Assembly (NCBI GenBank): GCA_026991395.1
Contig: JALXBP010000085.1
Coordinates: 1 to 54,220 of the forward strand
Length of the DNA stretch: 54,220 nucleotides
Direction of reading: 5' to 3'
Origin: Anaerolineae bacterium
GTDB lineage: Bacteria; Chloroflexota; Anaerolineae; B4-G1; SLSP01
Shown here: piece by piece, positions 28,604 to 36,100 of the stretch
Layout: each line of letters starts with the position of its first letter
Numbering within the stretch: the stretch's first letter is position 1
Notes under the pieces: generated by a model
Database searches by the model: none
What the model was told of the DNA's origin: nothing
What the model saw: only the letters and a program-made list of their open reading frames with translations
Position numbers and translations under genes: made by a program

Positions 28604-29413
28604 TTACTGAGAGCTCGGCAAGGGCAATAGGGACTCGTAAGTGGGCCACATACTCCAAGAGTGACAGGAAGGTCTTTCCTGTTCTCCCGGTAGATAAGGA
28701 CGAAGCGTCACATGAAAAAACTTTCCCGAGTCAGTACGAAATATACCTTCAAAAACTGCCTCTTCAGCCCGCAAGGGATATTCTACGAATTCGCACTCAT
28801 GAAGCGCTCGTTCAGGAGAAAATCCATACGGCCAGAGTGGTATATCCTCCGGATTGTTCGGATATTCCTCTGGAGCAAGTGCTGTTACAACTACAGAAAC
28901 CTTTTGAGGATGGTAAGGTTGTTGCATCTCTGCGATATCGGCAGTAAAGCCCGTAAGAATGCGGAAAAAGACCGGGTCGGGCTGACGCAAGAACCAACGG
29001 ATAGAGCCGCAGAAATTGCGGTGCCGTAAACGCATTACTGCCAATATGGTTGGACCCATACCATAACGGCCAAGATTCCAGTCACTACAACTTTGATCGA
29101 TCCTCTCAGCCCGAGCAATATCGGTGACTAATTGATCAACGCGCTCCGAAGATGTTCTACTCTGACAGAACTTGGTTTCCCCATGGTTTTTACCATAGCA
29201 ACGTGTAATGACCAGCCCACTTTCATACAACACAATGTTCGGAACTTCCAATCCGACATGCCTCCAGAGGCCAGGGGAACCAGCAGATGGTTGACCATAT
29301 CCCATAACAAGAATAGCGCGCTCCTCACTCGGCTGAGAATCTGATGTACACATAGCACAAAGCAAGATAATCAGCATGTACATCGAATGTCGCCAAAACT
29401 TATGATTGCTCAT
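28604..29413 (-). CDS. Secreted or membrane-anchored protein of unknown function
   Basis: This 269-aa protein begins with a short hydrophobic signal (MYMLIILLCAMCTS). Its cysteine could be a lipobox, but the -3 to -1 residues fit poorly. The rest matches nothing I know; it is rich in Cys, Trp and Tyr and has a segment RAILVMGYGQPSAGSPGLWRH just after the signal. Base composition is visibly lower in GC than neighbours, with AT-rich codons, which suggests recent transfer. GGAG lies before ATG 29413. Confidence 0.6.
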   Translation of the reverse strand: MSNHKFWRHSMYMLIILLCAMCTSDSQPSEERAILVMGYGQPSAGSPGLWRHVGLEVPNIVLYESGLVITRCYGKNHGETKFCQSRTSSERVDQLVTDIARAERIDQSCSDWNLGRYGMGPTILAVMRLRHRNFCGSIRWFLRQPDPVFFRILTGFTADIAEMQQPYHPQKVSVVVTALAPEEYPNNPEDIPLWPYGFSPERALHECEFVEYPLRAEEAVFEGIFRTDSGKFFHVTLRPYLPGEQERPSCHSWSMWPTYESLLPLPSSQ

Positions 29414-29499
29414 ACTGAAACTCCAGCGGGCTACCGATCTGCGTTATGGCAAAAACATAACGCCATTAGAGCCGCGAACCAGTCTTACCAACCCAGTCC

Positions 29500-29547
29500 T
29501 GCCAACAGGGTGGTGGATGGCGGAAGCCAAACGCTGTCCTGTTAAGT
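29500..29547 (-). repeat. Short attC-like folded site (downstream of the HEAT cassette gene)
   Basis: On the minus strand it starts with ACTTAAC (fits RYYYAAC) and ends GTTGGCA (near GTTRRRY). AACAGG pairs with CCTGTT and GGC with GCC. On the plus strand AACAGGGTGGTGGATG at 29504-29519 repeats, at 14 of 16 bases, the block at 30437-30452. At 48 nt it is short for an attC site. Confidence 0.4.
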
Positions 29548-29574
29548 CGAACGCGAGGAAGCGGTCGGCTTAAC
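29541..29574. repeat. 34-bp imperfect palindrome
   Basis: GTTAAGTCGAACGC and GCGGTCGGCTTAAC pair at 12 of 14 positions around a 6-nt loop. GCTTAAC recurs at 29676-29682, next to the stop of the neighbouring gene. It overlaps the attC-like site and may be part of the same recombination region. Confidence 0.45.
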
Positions 29575-29704
29575 GATTTGCTTCAGCCGCCCGCCGTGTT
29601 TGCAACGTGCCAATGTTTGAGAACAGCCTGGATTTGCAAATTCCGCGTCGCGTACCCATCGCCGAAGGCGGGGCGGCTTAACGCGGGATTTGGCAGCGCC
29701 ACTG

Positions 29705-30334
29705 CTACAACGCCATCGCCGCAGCAATGACCTTTCTCAACCGCTTCTCTTGGGATGGTCGCATATCTGCCATCCTCGACTGAATGATTTCTATGAATTG
29801 CTCCTTGCTCTCGCTATCTACGGCTCTCAATATCGCTTCCGCTCGCTGGGGCACATCTTTTGGACGACAATTCTTCAAATGTGCCAGTAACCACGGTAAC
29901 AGTTCAGCCCGATACGTTTCCTTTTGCCCTGCCACAACTGACAATGCCTTTATCCCGCGATCTACTGTTATCACACTGCCTTGTTCTATCGCCGCCTTGA
30001 TTTCATCACGGTATCCGTACAAAATATCTGCCTTGAGCCCCGCTATCGTTGCCAGCGCGCTCATTCCGCCCCACACCAGACGATTGTTCTTGCTCTTCAA
30101 CAAACCCAGAAATTCTTCCACATACTCCGCAATCAGTTCCGGCGCAATGTAGCCAATCTCATACAACACCTTGATGCAATCGCTTTGTATCTTGCGGTCT
30201 CGATTCTTTAGATTGGCTACCAGTTCTTGAATATCGCTCCGCGCCTGGCTCGCTGCCAGTTCTTGGGCAAGTTCCTGATTGGGAACATCGTCTCGACGCC
30301 CAAGCGATGTAGCCAACCGACTGATAACCGACAT
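29705..30334 (-). CDS. HEAT-like repeat protein, putative cassette gene
   Basis: This 209-aa protein is all alpha. Repeated helices such as IQSDCIKVLYEIGYIAPELI and LVWGGMSALATIAGLKADIL fit an ARM/HEAT scaffold of about four repeats. No catalytic site is visible. Codons are less GC-rich than in the HEAT gene at 21580-22848, and the two do not look like close copies. AAGGAGG precedes ATG 30334. It is flanked by attC-like sites at 30433-30516 and 29500-29547. Confidence 0.8.
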   Translation of the reverse strand: MSVISRLATSLGRRDDVPNQELAQELAASQARSDIQELVANLKNRDRKIQSDCIKVLYEIGYIAPELIAEYVEEFLGLLKSKNNRLVWGGMSALATIAGLKADILYGYRDEIKAAIEQGSVITVDRGIKALSVVAGQKETYRAELLPWLLAHLKNCRPKDVPQRAEAILRAVDSESKEQFIEIIQSRMADMRPSQEKRLRKVIAAAMAL

Positions 30335-30432
30335 TTCGCTACCTCCTTCCCTGGCTACTGTGCGTTTATGGACGCGAATTCATGCACGCTTCTCCGCATT
30401 TGGCTTGCCAATCTTCTCGCGTTCTAATCGCA

Positions 30433-30516
30433 GCCTAACAGGGCGGCGGATGAGCGGCCTGCTGGGCGGCGAGCGCAGCGAGCCAAGCCCAATCAAATCC
30501 GTTCCATCCCTTGAAA
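30433..30516 (-). repeat. attC-like folded site upstream of the HEAT cassette gene
   Basis: On the minus strand the 84-nt element ends with GTTAGGC, a perfect GTTRRRY core. Its arms pair in blocks AGGG/CCCT, GGATG/CATCC, CGG/CCG and GGGC/GCCC around a 19-nt centre rich in GCTCGCTGCGCTCGCC, with bulges between, as in attC hairpins. The opposite core is degenerate (TTTCAAG instead of RYYYAAC). Confidence 0.45.
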
Positions 30517-30642
30517 CATCCTGGCCACACCGTCGCCGCGTATGCCCCCAACAAACAGAAATTCCTACGCTGCACCCCAAGTCTATCCTACACACAGAAA
30601 GCTGTCAAGAGCCATAGCCCCCCTTTGATCTACAACCTCACG

Positions 30643-30671
30643 TTGCCACTTTGCGTAAGATGGTGTAAGAT
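30643..30671 (+). promoter_or_regulatory. Possible promoter for the DUF4190 genes
   Basis: TTGCCA (30643-30648) and TAAGAT (30666-30671) are spaced by 17 bp, about 40 nt before ATG 30713. The rest of the gap from 30335 holds the attC-like site. Confidence 0.4.
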
Positions 30672-30712
30672 ACACGCAGGGTATCATCTCATCGCAAAGA
30701 AAGGAGTGTGCA

Positions 30713-31051
30713 ATGTCAGAGTTTAACTATGGTTCCGAGTCCACGAGCGGAGCGCCCGAAAACAACTCTCTCGCGCTCATCAGTCTGATCGCCAGCATCT
30801 TGGGGTTGACCTTGTTCCCCTTCCTCGGCTCCATCGCCGGGCTGATCCTCGGCTATATGGCCAAGAAGCAGATCGAGGAGAGCAACGGGACCGAAGGCGG
30901 CGAAGACCTGGCCAAGTGGGGCATCATCCTCGGCTGGGTAGGCATCGGTCTGGGTATCCTCGGTTGCTGCGCCTTCTTCGGCCTCTTCGGCGGCACGGCG
31001 ATGCTCAGCGGCATGGATTCCTTCGTCCTCCCCGCGCTCTTCGCCATCTGA
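30713..31051 (+). CDS. DUF4190-type small membrane protein
   Basis: This 112-aa protein has a polar head (1-18) and two hydrophobic segments (about 19-47 and 70-95). They are joined by GYMAKKQIEESNGTEGGEDLAKWG, the typical DUF4190 loop that links the helices. Its function is unknown. AAAGGAG precedes ATG 30713. It heads a group of three small membrane-protein genes. Confidence 0.85.
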   Translation: MSEFNYGSESTSGAPENNSLALISLIASILGLTLFPFLGSIAGLILGYMAKKQIEESNGTEGGEDLAKWGIILGWVGIGLGILGCCAFFGLFGGTAMLSGMDSFVLPALFAI

Positions 31052-31058
31052 AGCGACA

Positions 31059-31385
31059 ATGGGCACGAGCGAGCAACGCACGGCTCCGCCCACGAGCGGA
31101 AGCGCCGTCGTCGCCTTCATCCTCAGCCTGCTCGGTCTGTTGCAGGTGCTGCCTTTGCTGGGCACCATCGCCGGGCTGCTCCTCGGCTACAGTGCCCGCA
31201 GCGACATCCGCGCCAGCCACGGCAAGCTCGGCGGCGAAGGGCTTGCGCAGGCGGCCATCATCATCGGGTGGATCGGTGTGGCGCTCTACATCCTGAGCAT
31301 CTGTCTGGCCATCCTCGCCTTCGCCGGCCTCATCTCCCTGCCCATGGGGGTTGGCGCGTGCGCCCAACTCGGTAATCTGCAGTAA
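31059..31385 (+). CDS. Second DUF4190-type membrane protein
   Basis: This 108-aa protein is a paralogue of its neighbour: SALVAF-like first helix, the loop GYSARSDIRASHGKLGGEGL, and a second pair of hydrophobic stretches ending in SLPMGVGA. Only 7 nt separate it from the previous stop and its ribosome site is weak, so it is probably translated by coupling. Confidence 0.82.
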   Translation: MGTSEQRTAPPTSGSAVVAFILSLLGLLQVLPLLGTIAGLLLGYSARSDIRASHGKLGGEGLAQAAIIIGWIGVALYILSICLAILAFAGLISLPMGVGACAQLGNLQ

Positions 31386-31401
31386 CACGAAGGAGGTTCA
31401 T

Positions 31402-31623
31402 ATGTCCGAACAGTGGCCTGTCGATTCCGGCAACAGTGAAGTTTCCCCCGTTACGCAGGAGCCGCAGAAGAAGAACAAGACCTTGCTCATCGTCATCATC
31501 GTCGTCGCCCTGCTGATCCTGCTCTGCTGCTGTATCGGGGCGCTGGTATGGCTGTGGAATAACGGCGATCAGCTCATTCAGGAGATGTCCGGGCTGCTCA
31601 CCACGGCCGTGATGCTGCTCTAA
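31402..31623 (+). CDS. Single-helix membrane protein of unknown function
   Basis: This 73-aa protein has a polar N-tail, one helix (about 28-52, TLLIVIIVVALLILLCCCIG) with three adjacent cysteines, and a short outside end. The cysteines could be acylated or hold a cluster, but nothing shows which. AGGAGG lies 6 nt before ATG 31402. A perfect hairpin follows. Confidence 0.75.
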   Translation: MSEQWPVDSGNSEVSPVTQEPQKKNKTLLIVIIVVALLILLCCCIGALVWLWNNGDQLIQEMSGLLTTAVMLL

Positions 31624-31634
31624 AGTCCAAAAGG

Positions 31635-31671
31635 CGACAACAGACCTCGCGCAGGTCGAGGTCTGTTGTCG
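31635..31671 (+). terminator. Perfect 15-bp hairpin just before the M28 gene
   Basis: CGACAACAGACCTCG and CGAGGTCTGTTGTCG pair fully around a 7-nt loop. There is no T run, and the next start codon is only 7 nt downstream, so it may act as terminator, RNA-processing site or translation control. Confidence 0.6.
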
Positions 31672-31678
31672 TATCTCT

Positions 31679-32584
31679 ATGCGCACCATCTTCCTGCTGC
31701 TGACCTTGCTCGCCGGGCTGGTCGCAAGCTGCGCGGCCCCCCTCTCCTCTCCGCTCTCGTCTCCGCCGCCGACGGCCACGCCGCTGCCGCGCACCTTCCA
31801 GGGTGCCCTGGCCTACCGCTGGGTCGTCTCGCAGTGCGGCTATGGCCCGCGCGTAACCGGCAGCGAGGCCGCCCAACAGGCCCGCGCCGAGATCACCGCT
31901 GCACTGGAAGCGGCGGGGTGGACGGTGCGCCGACAACCTTTCACCTACAAGGGGGTCGAGGCGGTCAACATCCTCGCCTGGAAGGGCGACGGCGAGGCCG
32001 TGCTCATCGGCGCGCATTACGACAGCCGCCGCGCCGCCGATCAAGACGACCCCTCGCAGGCCGTGCTCGGTGCCGACGACGGAGCCAGCGGGGTCGCCGT
32101 CCTGCTGGAACTGGCGCGCGCCCTCGACTTCCCGCCCGCCGACCGCCGCGTCTATCTGGCCTTCTTCGACGCCGAGGACGACGGCGAACTGGACGGGTGG
32201 GACTGGATCGTCGGCTCCACGTGGATGGCGGAGCACTGGGGCGAGGCAGGCGAACCGCCCCTTCAGGCGATGATCCTCGTCGATATGGTCGGCGACGAGG
32301 ACCAGACCTTCTACTACGAGGGCAACTCCGATCCGGCCCTGCAGGCTGCGCTCTGGAGCCTCGCGGCCGAACTGGGCTACGGCGACCACTTCATCCCCCA
32401 ATACCGCTGGCGTATGCTCGACGATCACATTCCCTTCGTCCGCCAAGGCATCCCTGCCGTGGACATCATCGACTTCGATTATCCCTACTGGCACACGACC
32501 CACGACAGCCCGGACAAGGTCTCCCCACAGAGCCTAGAGCGTGTCGGGCGTCTGCTGGAGGTCTGGCTGGAAGGCACCCCCTGA
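31679..32584 (+). CDS. M28-family peptidase / glutaminyl-cyclase-like lipoprotein
   Basis: This 301-aa protein has a lipoprotein signal (LVASC, cysteine 18) and a Ser/Pro linker, then an M28 zinc fold: GAHYDSR (H113), GADDGASG (D133), FFDAEDDGE (E166/D167), VDMVGD (D202) and YWHTTHDSPDKV. The same ligands occur in aminopeptidases and in glutaminyl cyclases, which form N-terminal pyroglutamate. The WDWIVGSTWMAEHW segment leans towards the cyclase branch. It acts outside the cell. No ribosome site is seen: a hairpin ends 7 nt before the ATG, which is the only start that keeps the signal intact. Confidence 0.85.
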   Translation: MRTIFLLLTLLAGLVASCAAPLSSPLSSPPPTATPLPRTFQGALAYRWVVSQCGYGPRVTGSEAAQQARAEITAALEAAGWTVRRQPFTYKGVEAVNILAWKGDGEAVLIGAHYDSRRAADQDDPSQAVLGADDGASGVAVLLELARALDFPPADRRVYLAFFDAEDDGELDGWDWIVGSTWMAEHWGEAGEPPLQAMILVDMVGDEDQTFYYEGNSDPALQAALWSLAAELGYGDHFIPQYRWRMLDDHIPFVRQGIPAVDIIDFDYPYWHTTHDSPDKVSPQSLERVGRLLEVWLEGTP

Positions 32585-32601
32585 CCACGCATCCCAACCT
32601 C

Positions 32602-32629
32602 TTGACCCTCTCCCCAACCGCGTTAAGAT
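32602..32629 (+). promoter_or_regulatory. Promoter giving a near-leaderless PHP transcript
   Basis: TTGACC (32602-32607) and TAAGAT (32624-32629) are spaced by 16 bp. The start predicted near 32636 coincides with GTG 32636 and ATG 32639. Confidence 0.5.
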
Positions 32630-32638
32630 AGCGGGGTG

Positions 32639-33700
32639 ATGAAGACTTACCGCGAGTACGCAGGCAATCTCCATATCCATACCGTCTATTCCGACGGCTC
32701 AGGCCGCCACGCGGAGATCGCCCGCGCTGCCGCCGCTGCCGGACTGGATTTCGTCATCACGACCGACCACAACGTCTGGGTGGAAGGTGCGGAAGGCTAC
32801 TACGGTCCGACGCTGCTCCTCGTCGGCGAGGAAGCCCACAACAATCGACGCCGCCCTCAGCGCAGCCACCTGCTCGTCTACGGAGCCGAGCAGGAGATGG
32901 CACCCTACACCTTCGGACGGACCCAGGCCCTGGTGGACAAGGTGCGCGAAAGCGGTGGCTTCGCCTACATCGCCCACCCGGTGGAGAAGGCCGCCCGCGT
33001 CGGCGGCGACCTGGAAGCCATCCCCTGGACGGACTGGCCTATCGAAGGCGTCAGCGGCCTGGAGATATGGAACTATATGTCCGAATTCAAAGGTCTGCTC
33101 TGGTCCAAACTCGCGGCCATCATCTACGCCTACCGACCCGACTGGGGCATTCGCGGCCCTTACCGCGCCACCTTGCGCCTGTGGGACGAACTGTTGAACA
33201 AGGGAATGCGGCTGGCGGCCATCGGCAACGCCGACGCACACGCTACCCACGCGCGGATGGGGCCGTTCGCCCGCGTCATCTTCCCCTACGCCTACATCTT
33301 CCGCTGCGTGAATACGCACCTCCTCACCGACGGGCCGCTCGTCGGGCGCTACCGCGAGGACAAGGCTCTCATCTACGACGCCCTGCGCAAGGGGCGCACC
33401 TGGGTCGGCTACGATCTGCCGCATAGCACACGCGGCTTCAGCTTCGTCGCACGCAGCGGCGTTGCCCGCGCGACGGTCGGCGAGGAACTCAAGCGATTGG
33501 GGGCTGTCACGCTGGAGGTCAACCTCCCCGCCCGCGGGGAAATCCACCTCCTGCGCAACGGCAAGCGGATCAAGCGAGGCCACGGGCGGCGCTTGCGCTA
33601 CACCTCCGGCGAGGCGGGCATCTACCGCGTCGAAGTCTACCGCCGCTTTCGGGGTATGCGCGTCGGCTGGATCTTCTCCAGCCCCATCTACGTCCTTTGA
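32639..33700 (+). CDS. PHP-domain phosphoesterase-like protein
   Basis: This 353-aa protein has the PHP metal motifs NLHIHTVYSDG (H12, H14), TTDHN (D43, H44), IAHP and GNADAHATH, typical of metal-dependent phosphoesterases. The C-terminal 80 residues (EIHLLRNGKRIKRGHG) look like a small beta domain. It has no signal peptide. The start is ATG 32639 or GTG 32636; no ribosome site is clear. It is followed 16 nt later by a TatA-like gene. The substrate is unknown. Confidence 0.85.
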   Translation: MKTYREYAGNLHIHTVYSDGSGRHAEIARAAAAAGLDFVITTDHNVWVEGAEGYYGPTLLLVGEEAHNNRRRPQRSHLLVYGAEQEMAPYTFGRTQALVDKVRESGGFAYIAHPVEKAARVGGDLEAIPWTDWPIEGVSGLEIWNYMSEFKGLLWSKLAAIIYAYRPDWGIRGPYRATLRLWDELLNKGMRLAAIGNADAHATHARMGPFARVIFPYAYIFRCVNTHLLTDGPLVGRYREDKALIYDALRKGRTWVGYDLPHSTRGFSFVARSGVARATVGEELKRLGAVTLEVNLPARGEIHLLRNGKRIKRGHGRRLRYTSGEAGIYRVEVYRRFRGMRVGWIFSSPIYVL

Positions 33701-33716
33701 GCCAGACGGAGAAGCG

Positions 33717-33980
33717 ATGGACCTCTTCAACATCGGGACAGGGGAGTTGCTCGTTTTGGGCTTGCTGGCCCTCGCCCTCTTCGGGCCGGAGGATATGGTG
33801 CGTATGGCCCGCGCCCTCGGTCGCTATGTGCGCATCGCACGGGACTACTGGACGGGCCTCACCTGCCAACTCGACCGCGAGATCGCCCTCCAGGAACAGC
33901 GCCGTCGGGCACAGGAACTGGATCGCCTGCTGCGCCCCGATCGCACACCACCCACGGAGGAGGACGATCCCGCGGGATAG
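33717..33980 (+). CDS. TatA/TatB-like protein
   Basis: This 87-aa protein has an N-terminal membrane helix (GELLVLGLLALALFGPEDMV), the FGP turn of the twin-arginine translocation family, an amphipathic helix (MARALGRYVRIARDYW) and an acidic tail. In Tat the protein lines the export pore. No tatC lies in the window. GGAG lies 8 nt before ATG 33717. It closes the plus-strand run and precedes a terminator of the opposite strand. Confidence 0.85.
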   Translation: MDLFNIGTGELLVLGLLALALFGPEDMVRMARALGRYVRIARDYWTGLTCQLDREIALQEQRRRAQELDRLLRPDRTPPTEEDDPAG

Positions 33981-34012
33981 CACCCCGCAACGGCCATCGA
34001 GAGGAAACGAAA

Positions 34013-34042
34013 GAGCGGCGCGGTCAGATGACCACGCCGCTC
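34013..34042 (-). terminator. Terminator of the RpiR operon
   Basis: GAGCGGCG/CGCCGCTC plus inner GGTCA/TGACC arms form a long stem. On the minus strand it is followed by TTTCGTTTCC. It lies between convergent genes. Confidence 0.75.
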
Positions 34043-34055
34043 GCTCTGTGCCGGA

Positions 34056-34913
34056 CTACAGCTCGAAATCCTTCGTCGCGGCCCGAAGGGCGACCAACTG
34101 TCCGAGGTAATCGTAGAGACTGGTGAGCTTTTCGGCCACCTGCTGCGGCTTCTTGGCCAAATAGCCTTCCCAGAGCAGCATCATCACCGTGAGCGAGGGC
34201 GCGAAGCTGCCCAACGTCGTCGGAGAGTGAGAGGGGACGACGAGAGGAACGTCCGCCTCACGCACAGGGAAGATGCTGCCCGACTCGGAAACGACGATGC
34301 TCTTGACCCCGAGCCTCTTCGCTTCACGCACGACATAGCCGACATCGAGACTGGGGGTACCCAGCGCAACGCCGATCAACGCATCCCCCTCCTCCATCTT
34401 GCTCAACGCCTCCGACGCCTCCTCCATCGTGGGGCGGAAGGCAAAGCTCGGCAATCCAGCACCGTCGAAAGCCTCAGCGAGGAAGCGGGCCAGCGAGTAG
34501 CTGGTGTGCTCACCGGTAACCCACAGCCGCTTGGCCTCCGCGAGAATCTCCACCGCCTGCACCATACGCCCCATCTCCGTGGCGGCGAACTGATCGACGT
34601 TGAAGGAGGCCGCCTTGAAGACCGATGCCATAATGGCCTCGTCCGAGCCGCCCTCCGGCACGGTGTAGGTCGCCTTGATCTTCTGGCGGACGTAATCCTT
34701 GATCTCCAGCGAAAGCTCCCGGTAACCGGAATAGCCGAACTCCTGCGCAAAGCGCACCACGGTCGCCGGATCGACGCCGGTGCGACGGGAGACCCCGGCC
34801 ACGGTAAGGAAAGCGGCGTCCAGCGTGTTATTCAGCAGGAAATCGGCCAACTTGCGAAAGCCTGCCGTCAATTCGTCATAGCGCGCGTAGATGCGATCCT
34901 GAAACTTAGCCAT
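34056..34913 (-). CDS. RpiR/MurR-family transcription regulator with SIS domain
   Basis: This 285-aa protein has an N-terminal helix-turn-helix (VAGVSRRTGVDPATVVRFAQEFGYSG, about 41-66) and a C-terminal sugar-isomerase-like SIS domain (about 125-255; VTGEHTSYSLARFLAEAF, then IVVSESGSIFPVREAD). SIS domains sense phosphosugars. It is a paralogue of the gene just upstream and overlaps it by 8 nt. ATG 34913 with GAGG upstream is preferred. No sugar operon lies next to it. Confidence 0.92.
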   Translation of the reverse strand: MAKFQDRIYARYDELTAGFRKLADFLLNNTLDAAFLTVAGVSRRTGVDPATVVRFAQEFGYSGYRELSLEIKDYVRQKIKATYTVPEGGSDEAIMASVFKAASFNVDQFAATEMGRMVQAVEILAEAKRLWVTGEHTSYSLARFLAEAFDGAGLPSFAFRPTMEEASEALSKMEEGDALIGVALGTPSLDVGYVVREAKRLGVKSIVVSESGSIFPVREADVPLVVPSHSPTTLGSFAPSLTVMMLLWEGYLAKKPQQVAEKLTSLYDYLGQLVALRAATKDFEL

Positions 34914-35835
34914 TGTCCTCACCCTCCTGCTTCTTCAGACGCTCTTCCCAGATCTTCTGGGCCGAGGCGATCTCGTATTCACCCGTTTCCAGACGCTGCT
35001 TGAAGAGCCGCTCGAGCATCTCCTGCCTCCGCGCGTCCGCCGAGGCCACATCCACCTTGCGCTCCTTGCCCACGGCCTCCCAGAGGAGAGAAAGCGCGAC
35101 CATCTCCGTGCTAAAGTCGAAGAGGGCCACGGGACTGTCCGAGGGGACGTGAATGAGGATGTCCGTCTCTCGTGCAGCGAGGATGTTGTTCCTGCTGCTG
35201 ATGCAGATGGTCTTGACGCCCTTCTCCTTCGCCAAATGAAGCGCGTAGCCGACGTCCAACCCCGGCCCTTCCTGCACGATGGCGAGCATGACATCCCCCT
35301 CGCCCATCGCCAACAAGCTGCTGGCCGTACCGGCCATCGAGGGAGCCACGCAACGGGCCTCGTACCCCAGGCGGCCAAATCGCTTTGCCGCAAAAGCCGC
35401 CATATGGTAAGTGGCACCTTCGGCCACGGCCCACAGCCGCTTGGCCTCGACAATCGCGAAGACGGCCTCCGCCACCGCCGAAGCACTGGCAGCAAAGAAC
35501 CGCTGCACCTGCTCGATCTTGTACTCGACCAGTGCTTCCAGCATCTCGGCCATCCCCTCGGCCATCTGCGATCGCTCGTAAGCGCCCTTGACCTGATCGC
35601 GGACATAGGCCTTGATCTCGCGCGACAACTCGCGGTAGCCGCTGTACCCCAGCTCCTGCGAGAAGCGCACCACCGTTGCCGGATCGACCCCTACGTGCCG
35701 CGCAAGCTCGGTAGCCGTGAGGAAAGCGGCATCCACCGTCTTCTCCGTCAGAAAATCGGCCAACCGACGGAATCCGGGCGTGAGACGCTCATACTCCTTC
35801 CTGATCCGTTCCTTAAAATTGTTCTCCGTGTCCAT
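34906..35835 (-). CDS. RpiR/MurR-family transcription regulator with SIS domain, first of the pair
   Basis: This 309-aa protein has the same layout as its neighbour: a helix-turn-helix (LARHVGVDPATVVRFSQELG) and a SIS domain (GATYHMAAFAAKRF; ISSRNNILAARETD). The recognition-helix regions of the two are nearly identical, so they may bind the same operator or form mixed dimers. It also has a longer charged C-terminus (EEIRK-type, ending KKQEGEDNG). It heads the operon, with its own promoter at 35914-35941. Confidence 0.92.
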   Translation of the reverse strand: MDTENNFKERIRKEYERLTPGFRRLADFLTEKTVDAAFLTATELARHVGVDPATVVRFSQELGYSGYRELSREIKAYVRDQVKGAYERSQMAEGMAEMLEALVEYKIEQVQRFFAASASAVAEAVFAIVEAKRLWAVAEGATYHMAAFAAKRFGRLGYEARCVAPSMAGTASSLLAMGEGDVMLAIVQEGPGLDVGYALHLAKEKGVKTICISSRNNILAARETDILIHVPSDSPVALFDFSTEMVALSLLWEAVGKERKVDVASADARRQEMLERLFKQRLETGEYEIASAQKIWEERLKKQEGEDNG

Positions 35836-35913
35836 AGCTCATCCTTTCTTGCCGTACTCATCCGGTGAAGTTCAAGATCGCTTCCGGACCCCGAGGCCCC
35901 TCAGCGTACTCCT

Positions 35914-35941
35914 ATCATACCATAGTGGGTGAGGAATGCAA
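35914..35941 (-). promoter_or_regulatory. Promoter for the tandem RpiR genes
   Basis: On the minus strand TTGCAT (35941-35936) and TATGAT (35919-35914) are spaced by 16 bp. The leader is about 70 nt. Confidence 0.6.
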
Positions 35942-36100
35942 GTCCGAATTCCCGCAATTTTTGTATCAGTGCAGAACGAGGAGGAAGTTATCGGAAAATG
36001 ATGGTACCGGCCCCCAAAAACCCCGGAAGCAAAGGGTCGATAGCTCCGAGACCGGCCAGGCCACTCTGTGCAGTGTCCACCCGCGAATGCGGGGAGGAGA

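Larger units (their letters stand above)
29507..30438 (-). mobile_element. Candidate integron-type gene cassette (no integrase in window)
   Basis: About 930 bp bounded on the minus strand by GTT ends of two attC-like sites (30439 and 29506). It holds one gene (29705-30334) read toward the second site, which is the normal cassette layout. No tyrosine recombinase gene lies nearby. Confidence 0.4.
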
